A stretch of DNA of 17,889 bases from Fidelibacterota bacterium UBA1134. GTDB taxonomy: Bacteria > Fidelibacterota > Marinisomatia > Marinisomatales > S15-B10. Shown piece by piece: positions 13,795-17,889 of this stretch. The notes below the pieces were generated by a model. That model was not told the origin of the DNA, did no database searches, and saw only the letters and a program-made list of their open reading frames with translations. The stretch spans positions 5,132-23,020 of the forward strand of contig DCAL01000042.1 in the NCBI GenBank assembly GCA_002311975.1, given 5' to 3'. Positions within the stretch are counted from its first letter, which is position 1. Every line of letters starts with the position of its first letter. The translations under genes and the position numbers were made by a program.

Positions 13795-16230
13795 TTACGG
13801 TGCCGGATTCAGCGCCAAGCGCCGAAACCCCATCTTCTTCACTTGTTCATCATCAGAAAAGGTCGCCCTGTATTGACCGTTCATGTAGAGCTCTGCCTGA
13901 TCGGCGTAGTGAGGACTCTTGGGCAATCCCGACTGACCTGTGGGAAGAATAAACTGTGTCTGGTGAAAATTCGAAAAATCGACAATGCGACGGAATGAAG
14001 GCCCCACAATCTGATCGAAGGGCGCAGACATTTTATATTCGCCATTATTAATGGTGGTGCTGGAGCCGCCACTGGGGAACGGTCCGACGTTGAAATCGAA
14101 TAGCCTGTCCATAAGTCCACTCGCTCTACCGATGGTATGAGGATGCGAAAGTGTATGAATCTTCCCCCACGCCCAGCCATGCGGTGAGGGACCTAACAGT
14201 CGCTCCACCTCCCTCACCCCTTCTTCCAATGACTGGCGCAGTATTTCATCCAGCGTTTCCTCGTGATCGGTCGTCTCCACGTTGTCAACCCAAGAGGATC
14301 CTCCACGCTTCAGAACAGTATTGAGATTGCGCATGGAGAGGCTCCAGTTGCCGGCAGCCCCCACCGGGCCGATCCACCCCGTGAAAAAACGATCGCCCAT
14401 GAGCGACATTTCATCGGCATAAATATTCTCCATAAGCCTCAACTGCGCACAGCTGAACAAGGGCGCAGCCGCAGACTCGATATCAAAACTCCCATTCCAC
14501 TCTCGCAGCAATTCTACGGCGTGCTTGAGATTAGTATCGTTACCAAGCAATTCTGCGTGGAAGGCACGGACAAAGTGCTGCGCCATCTCCCGTGCGTAGG
14601 GCGAAATCACATCCAGCTGGGTCGCCGCCACATCGTCCGGTGATATCTTTTCCAAGCTCCCCAACCGTTCAGCGATCCGCTCATAGCGGGACGGATGTAT
14701 CCAGAGATTCGAGACGTAATAGTTGTCGTTATTGATGGTCTGATGATTCGCCGTGATGATCAGCCCATCTGGTGGGTTCAACTTATAGGGAAGTTCATCA
14801 TGCGGTACGAACCCTTGCCAGTTCCATTCTGACGATTCTCCCGGCAGAGGGACCAGCGCTTCGCCTCCCTTTCGCATGGGGATCCACACCATGGGCCGCC
14901 AGCCGATATTCCCTTCCACATCTGCATAGACGACATTCTGGCCCGGTGCCGCATAGGTCTTTGTTGCCTCTGTGAACTCATCCCAGTTTGACATCAGATT
15001 GAGCTTCACCAGCGCCGTGAGTTCATCTGTCAACTCGTGTCCTACCCAGCGAAAGGCGAGCACTTGAGGACTCTCCCTTAACAGATAGTGGATATCTGAA
15101 ATGATGGGACCGTGATGGGTCTGCCGGATCACGATGGTGGTGTCGGATGCTCCCTTTACCTTGACGGTCTCTTTTCTTTCTTCAATGTTCCTCCATTCAC
15201 CATCATACAGGTATTGCTTCGGATTTTGGGGATTGACGGTCTCCAGATAGAAATCGACATCGTCTGTCATCAGATTAGTAAATCCCCAGGCACATGAATC
15301 ATTCTGCCCCAGGAGCACCAGCGGGATTCCGGTAAGGCAGGCGCCGCTGACGTTAAACCGCCCGCCCACCAGATGCATCTCATACCATTTGGCCGGCTGA
15401 GAGAACTCGAGATGCGGATCATTTGCCAGAATAGGTTTTCCGGAAACCGTCCGCTTGCCGCCAATCACCCAGTTGTTAGAACCAAGATGGCCGCCGCGCA
15501 TCCCGTTCAGTTTCCGAATGCCGGCATCCGCAACAGACATGGCCTCCCACAGAGGCCGGAAATCAAATACCGCGGGAGGAGGCAGATCGCTCCCTTCATC
15601 AGGCACAAACGGCCACAGTTCCTTCATTTTATCATCACCGAACATGTAGCGTACCTGCCCGTAGAGTATCTCCGGATACCAAGACTGGCTCAGGAAGTAG
15701 GCCATCAGTTTACCGTAGCCCGTGGCGTGTTTCACTTCCCAGCGGATGGGCTTTATTCCAAGAAGCTTAAATTCAATCTGGAGGTCAGAACCAATATCGT
15801 CAATGTAGCGATTCACGCCGGCAACGCTGGCATCCACGAGAGAGCGCGTCTGCGGCGCCATATTCTCCACCGCAAGCTGCGCCGCCTTCGAGATTCCCCA
15901 TGTGCGCAGGAAGATGTCATTCTCAAGCTGGCTCTTACCAAACAGTTCCGCAAGTCTCCCTTCCACGGTGGCAGCGGTGACCGTCATCTGAAACAGCCGC
16001 TCCCGGGCCATGATATAGCCGGCGGCAAAAAACAGATCCTGTTCATTGGCGGCATAGACATGGGGGACTGCATATTCATCAAAGAAAACTTCAACCGGCT
16101 CCTGTAGCCCTTTCAGAATCAACTCTCCTTCATATTCCGGCAGAGGATAGTCAAGATAAAGCCGCACAAATACCAGAATAATCACAACACCGACGAGAAG
16201 GATCAGGCCGGCTCTCTTTACCAGTTTCAT
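13795..16230 (-). CDS. Penicillin-acylase-family Ntn hydrolase (exported amidase)
   Basis: Cleaves an amide bond between an acyl group and an amine; family members act on beta-lactams, acyl-homoserine lactones or N-acyl amino acids, and the substrate here cannot be told. The 811 residues start with a basic then strongly hydrophobic segment (about 7-24), an uncleaved anchor or signal. The alpha part holds ANEQDLFFAAGYIMARERLFQM. Self-cleavage should occur at Gly250-Ser251 in HLGSNNWVIGG, making Ser251 the nucleophile. Other active-site-like residues are Asn in LIITANHQT and Arg in HPSRYERIAERL; DPHLEFSQPAKWYEMHL and GQNDSCAWGFTN are typical. ATG 16230 has AGGGA eight bases upstream and lies one base after the stop of the broken M28 gene. 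The upstream extension to 16266 is unlikely to be used. Confidence 0.93.
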   Translation of the reverse strand: MKLVKRAGLILLVGVVIILVFVRLYLDYPLPEYEGELILKGLQEPVEVFFDEYAVPHVYAANEQDLFFAAGYIMARERLFQMTVTAATVEGRLAELFGKSQLENDIFLRTWGISKAAQLAVENMAPQTRSLVDASVAGVNRYIDDIGSDLQIEFKLLGIKPIRWEVKHATGYGKLMAYFLSQSWYPEILYGQVRYMFGDDKMKELWPFVPDEGSDLPPPAVFDFRPLWEAMSVADAGIRKLNGMRGGHLGSNNWVIGGKRTVSGKPILANDPHLEFSQPAKWYEMHLVGGRFNVSGACLTGIPLVLLGQNDSCAWGFTNLMTDDVDFYLETVNPQNPKQYLYDGEWRNIEERKETVKVKGASDTTIVIRQTHHGPIISDIHYLLRESPQVLAFRWVGHELTDELTALVKLNLMSNWDEFTEATKTYAAPGQNVVYADVEGNIGWRPMVWIPMRKGGEALVPLPGESSEWNWQGFVPHDELPYKLNPPDGLIITANHQTINNDNYYVSNLWIHPSRYERIAERLGSLEKISPDDVAATQLDVISPYAREMAQHFVRAFHAELLGNDTNLKHAVELLREWNGSFDIESAAAPLFSCAQLRLMENIYADEMSLMGDRFFTGWIGPVGAAGNWSLSMRNLNTVLKRGGSSWVDNVETTDHEETLDEILRQSLEEGVREVERLLGPSPHGWAWGKIHTLSHPHTIGRASGLMDRLFDFNVGPFPSGGSSTTINNGEYKMSAPFDQIVGPSFRRIVDFSNFHQTQFILPTGQSGLPKSPHYADQAELYMNGQYRATFSDDEQVKKMGFRRLALNPAP

Positions 16231-16231
16231 T

Positions 16232-16453
16232 CTACATTTCCCTGTCGATTTCTTGCACCACAGCAATTCCGTAATCTACTGTCTGCTTGATTATGGGCCA
16301 CTCAATATTCACGAATGGATTGACTTGAACACTATAGCCAAATCCTTTCAGTCGTTCTTCGATGAATCCGGCTGCCGTCCGCTCATTGTCTGTGGTGGCG
16401 CCCTGGTGCGGCAGGGAAATCAGTTCGGTAAGAATTTCCTTGATGAGTTCCAT
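16232..16453 (-). pseudogene. M28-type peptidase remnant, 73 codons, core missing
   Basis: The N-terminal part (SLPHQGATTDNERTAAGFI, then ERLKGFGYSVQVNPF) looks like the start of cytosolic or membrane M28 peptidases, which are usually several hundred residues long. After about residue 50 the sequence jumps to PIIKQTVDYGIAVVQEIDREM and a TAG stop. From memory that tail resembles the last helix of M28 enzymes. None of the zinc ligands is present, so peptidase activity is not expected. It reads as an in-frame internal deletion that kept both ends. ATG 16453 lacks a clear Shine-Dalgarno. A good promoter lies upstream, and the stop is one base before the penicillin-acylase ATG. The remnant could therefore persist as a leader whose translation feeds ribosomes to the next gene. 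A genuine small protein cannot be excluded. Confidence 0.6.
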
Positions 16454-16482
16454 GTGAGGATTATCTGAATTGAGATTGGTAG

Positions 16483-16511
16483 AATATAGAAAGGATCGAG
16501 GGAAGGGGCAA
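16483..16511 (-). promoter_or_regulatory. Candidate promoter for the hydrolase operon
   Basis: TTGCCC (complement of 16506-16511) and TATATT (complement of 16483-16488) are exactly 17 bases apart, matching the sigma-70-type consensus at 4 of 6 and 5 of 6 positions. It lies in the 75-base gap after dnaE. The start would be near 16476, about 23 bases before the peptidase remnant's ATG. Confidence 0.5.
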
Positions 16512-16528
16512 TAAAGGAGCTTTCAGCT

Positions 16529-17889
16529 TTACCTCGGAGACCTTTTCATTGCGCCGCGCGGAAAGGTAATCCCGTCATTTGTGATCATAGACAACTTTTC
16601 CACTGTCACCGGCGTATGGCCGAAGTTGTCCTCCACTTTGCTCGTAATGATGTAGGGTCCCCGGCTGCGGACGAGACGACCGTATTTCCGGTAGGTTTCC
16701 GGGAACAGCACCGCCTCGTACGTGCCAGTGAGGTCTTCGCAGGAGAGAAACTGCATCATCTCCCCCGGCTTAGTCTTCGTGCGGCGGGTGGTAACCATCC
16801 ATCCTGCCAAAGTAACGGTCTTGCCGATGTGCTTGTGGATCTCCCGGGCATGGACGAAGGGTCCCACCTTTTCCACATGCTCCTGAAGCGCACCCTTCCA
16901 TATCCACAGCGGATGTTTCTCTACGGTCAGTTCCATCAGTTCCAGCTCGTCCCGGAGTTTTTTCTCCAGAGGATAGTCCACCATGGGAACCGAATCTGAC
17001 TGTACTTTCACCGCACTCGGAAACATCCCCTCATCGCTGTGCTTAGTGTTATTATAAAACAGTCTCAGCCGCCAGAGGTGCTGGGGGCGGGTATATCCAA
17101 ATGAGTCAAAGGCGCCGCACCGGATGAGAGTCTCCGCCTCCCGGTAAGCCGGCTTCACGCGAACGCAGAAGTCCTCCAGCGACTCGAAGATGCGTTCGTC
17201 TCGTTTCTCCAGAAGTTTCGTAAGCGTCGCCCGTGTGAGCCCCTTCACCTGAAGGAGACTGATGCGAATATAGGACAACCATCCTTGCTTGTCCATGGAC
17301 AAGCTGGAAGCTTGTTCTACATCCTGTGCCGTAAAGTACGGTTCCGCCTTATTCACATCGGGCGGCAGGATACTGATACCCAACCGGCGGGCCTCCTCCA
17401 AGTAACATGACGTATGATAGAAGCCCCCGTAGTTGGACATGACCGCCGCCAGGAATTCCGCCGGATAGTGACTCTTCAGCCAGGCCGATTGGACAGAAAT
17501 CACCGAATAGGCGGCGGAATGTGCCTTGCAGAAAGCGTAGCCGGAGAATGCCTCCATCTGCCGCCATATTTCCAGCGCCGCCTCTACATTCACCCCCAGC
17601 TTCACCGCATCCTGAATAAAGCGGTCCCTGTGTTTCATGAACGGCTCCTCAACACGCTTACCGCTCATGGAGCGGCGCAGCTTATCCGACTCCGCCAGAC
17701 TCCACCCCGCAACGGCCTGCGCCACCTTGATAACATCCTCCTGATAGAGCATGACGCCGTAGGTCTCCTTCAGAATCTCCTCCAGGGCGGGATGCGGGTA
17801 GTGGGGCTCGGTCCGGCCGTGCTTGGCGTCTATGAACGTGGTTATGTGCTCCATGGGCCCGGGCCGGTACAGGGCGATCATGGCCGCGA
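16529..17889 (-). CDS. dnaE: DNA polymerase III alpha subunit (DnaE type), C-terminal part; 5' end outside window
   Basis: DNA-synthesising subunit of a C-family polymerase. About 453 codons are visible and the frame is open at the window edge, so the PHP and most of the palm domain are missing. Numbering from the first visible Met: IALYRPGPM at 2-10, MLYQEDVIKVAQAVAG at 44-59, LRRSMSGKR at 69-76, SGYAFCKAHSAAY at 113-125 and LKSHYPAEFLAAVMSN at 135-150. Then come LLQVKGLTRATL at 209-220, an HhH-like LIRCGAFDSFG at 252-262 and an OB fold at about 340-430. The protein ends just after the OB fold and seems to lack the tau-binding C-terminal domain of the main replicative alpha. That, and GGFYHTSCYLEEARRLG, suggest an accessory DnaE. 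Residues 188-201 are an extra segment encoded by a palindromic element. Confidence 0.93.
   Translation of the reverse strand, partial: AAMIALYRPGPMEHITTFIDAKHGRTEPHYPHPALEEILKETYGVMLYQEDVIKVAQAVAGWSLAESDKLRRSMSGKRVEEPFMKHRDRFIQDAVKLGVNVEAALEIWRQMEAFSGYAFCKAHSAAYSVISVQSAWLKSHYPAEFLAAVMSNYGGFYHTSCYLEEARRLGISILPPDVNKAEPYFTAQDVEQASSLSMDKQGWLSYIRISLLQVKGLTRATLTKLLEKRDERIFESLEDFCVRVKPAYREAETLIRCGAFDSFGYTRPQHLWRLRLFYNNTKHSDEGMFPSAVKVQSDSVPMVDYPLEKKLRDELELMELTVEKHPLWIWKGALQEHVEKVGPFVHAREIHKHIGKTVTLAGWMVTTRRTKTKPGEMMQFLSCEDLTGTYEAVLFPETYRKYGRLVRSRGPYIITSKVEDNFGHTPVTVEKLSMITNDGITFPRGAMKRSPR
17273..17317. repeat. Nested palindromic element inserted in frame in dnaE
   Basis: GCTTGTCCATGGACAAGC at 17287-17304 is a perfect 18-base palindrome. 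It overlaps a second hairpin, CAAGCT-GGA-AGCTTG at 17300-17314. A further GGACAA at 17273-17278 can pair with TTGTCC at 17289-17294, so alternative folds exist. On the coding strand it gives VEQASSLSMDKQGW, a stretch absent from the typical spacing between PPDVNKAE and LLQVKGL in DnaE proteins. This looks like a small palindromic repeat tolerated in a surface loop, similar in kind to Rickettsia palindromic elements. The exact ends are uncertain. Confidence 0.65.

Noticed and set aside
15373..16107. Long plus-strand open frame (244 codons) opposite the penicillin-acylase gene
   Set aside because: Antisense shadow of a clear protein-coding gene; the translation has no recognisable domain and is rich in Arg, His and Pro as expected from the reverse frame.

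Overview
The window looks like ordinary bacterial chromosome with moderate GC. Every gene I can support lies on the minus strand, so transcription runs from high to low coordinates. The organism uses the MEP (non-mevalonate) isoprenoid route and queuosine tRNA modification. It also encodes apparently exported or membrane-anchored hydrolases. A Gram-negative-like bacterium is likely, possibly one of the uncultured FCB-type lineages, but that placement is impression and not proof.

Layout in transcription order. (1) 17889-16529: the C-terminal part of a DnaE-type DNA polymerase III alpha subunit, entering from outside the window. It ends right after the OB fold and carries a nested palindromic insertion. 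(2) 16511-11146: a promoter-headed run of exported hydrolases. It starts with a peptidase M28 remnant (N- and C-terminal ends only), then a penicillin-acylase-family Ntn hydrolase, a glycerophosphodiester phosphodiesterase, and an M28 aminopeptidase with PA and PDZ domains. Gaps are 1-8 nt and the last pair overlaps, so this reads as one operon. (3) uvrA with its own candidate promoter. (4) tkt, then a one-base-overlapping (TGATG) transketolase-like gene that has lost its middle. (5) ruvB, queA, ispD, ispF, ispE, tRNA-Asn(GUU), tRNA-Gln(UUG) and prs, tightly packed and probably largely co-transcribed.

How the parts fit. Region 5 combines Holliday-junction migration, queuosine synthesis (tRNA-Asn GUU is a substrate class for that pathway), three consecutive MEP-pathway enzymes and PRPP synthesis. 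UvrA, RuvB and the DnaE are DNA repair or replication proteins. Transketolase feeds pentose phosphates towards ribose 5-phosphate, which PRPP synthase uses. The hydrolase operon suggests scavenging of acylated peptides or lipids at the cell envelope.

The most unusual signals are three. The first is the palindromic element inside the dnaE reading frame. The second is that two unrelated genes, the transketolase-like gene and the M28 peptidase, appear to be broken in the same way, with both ends kept and the core gone. The third is the inverted-repeat spacer between the two tRNA genes. No CRISPR array, rRNA, phage gene or transposase is visible, and no gene-free stretch exceeds 300 bases.
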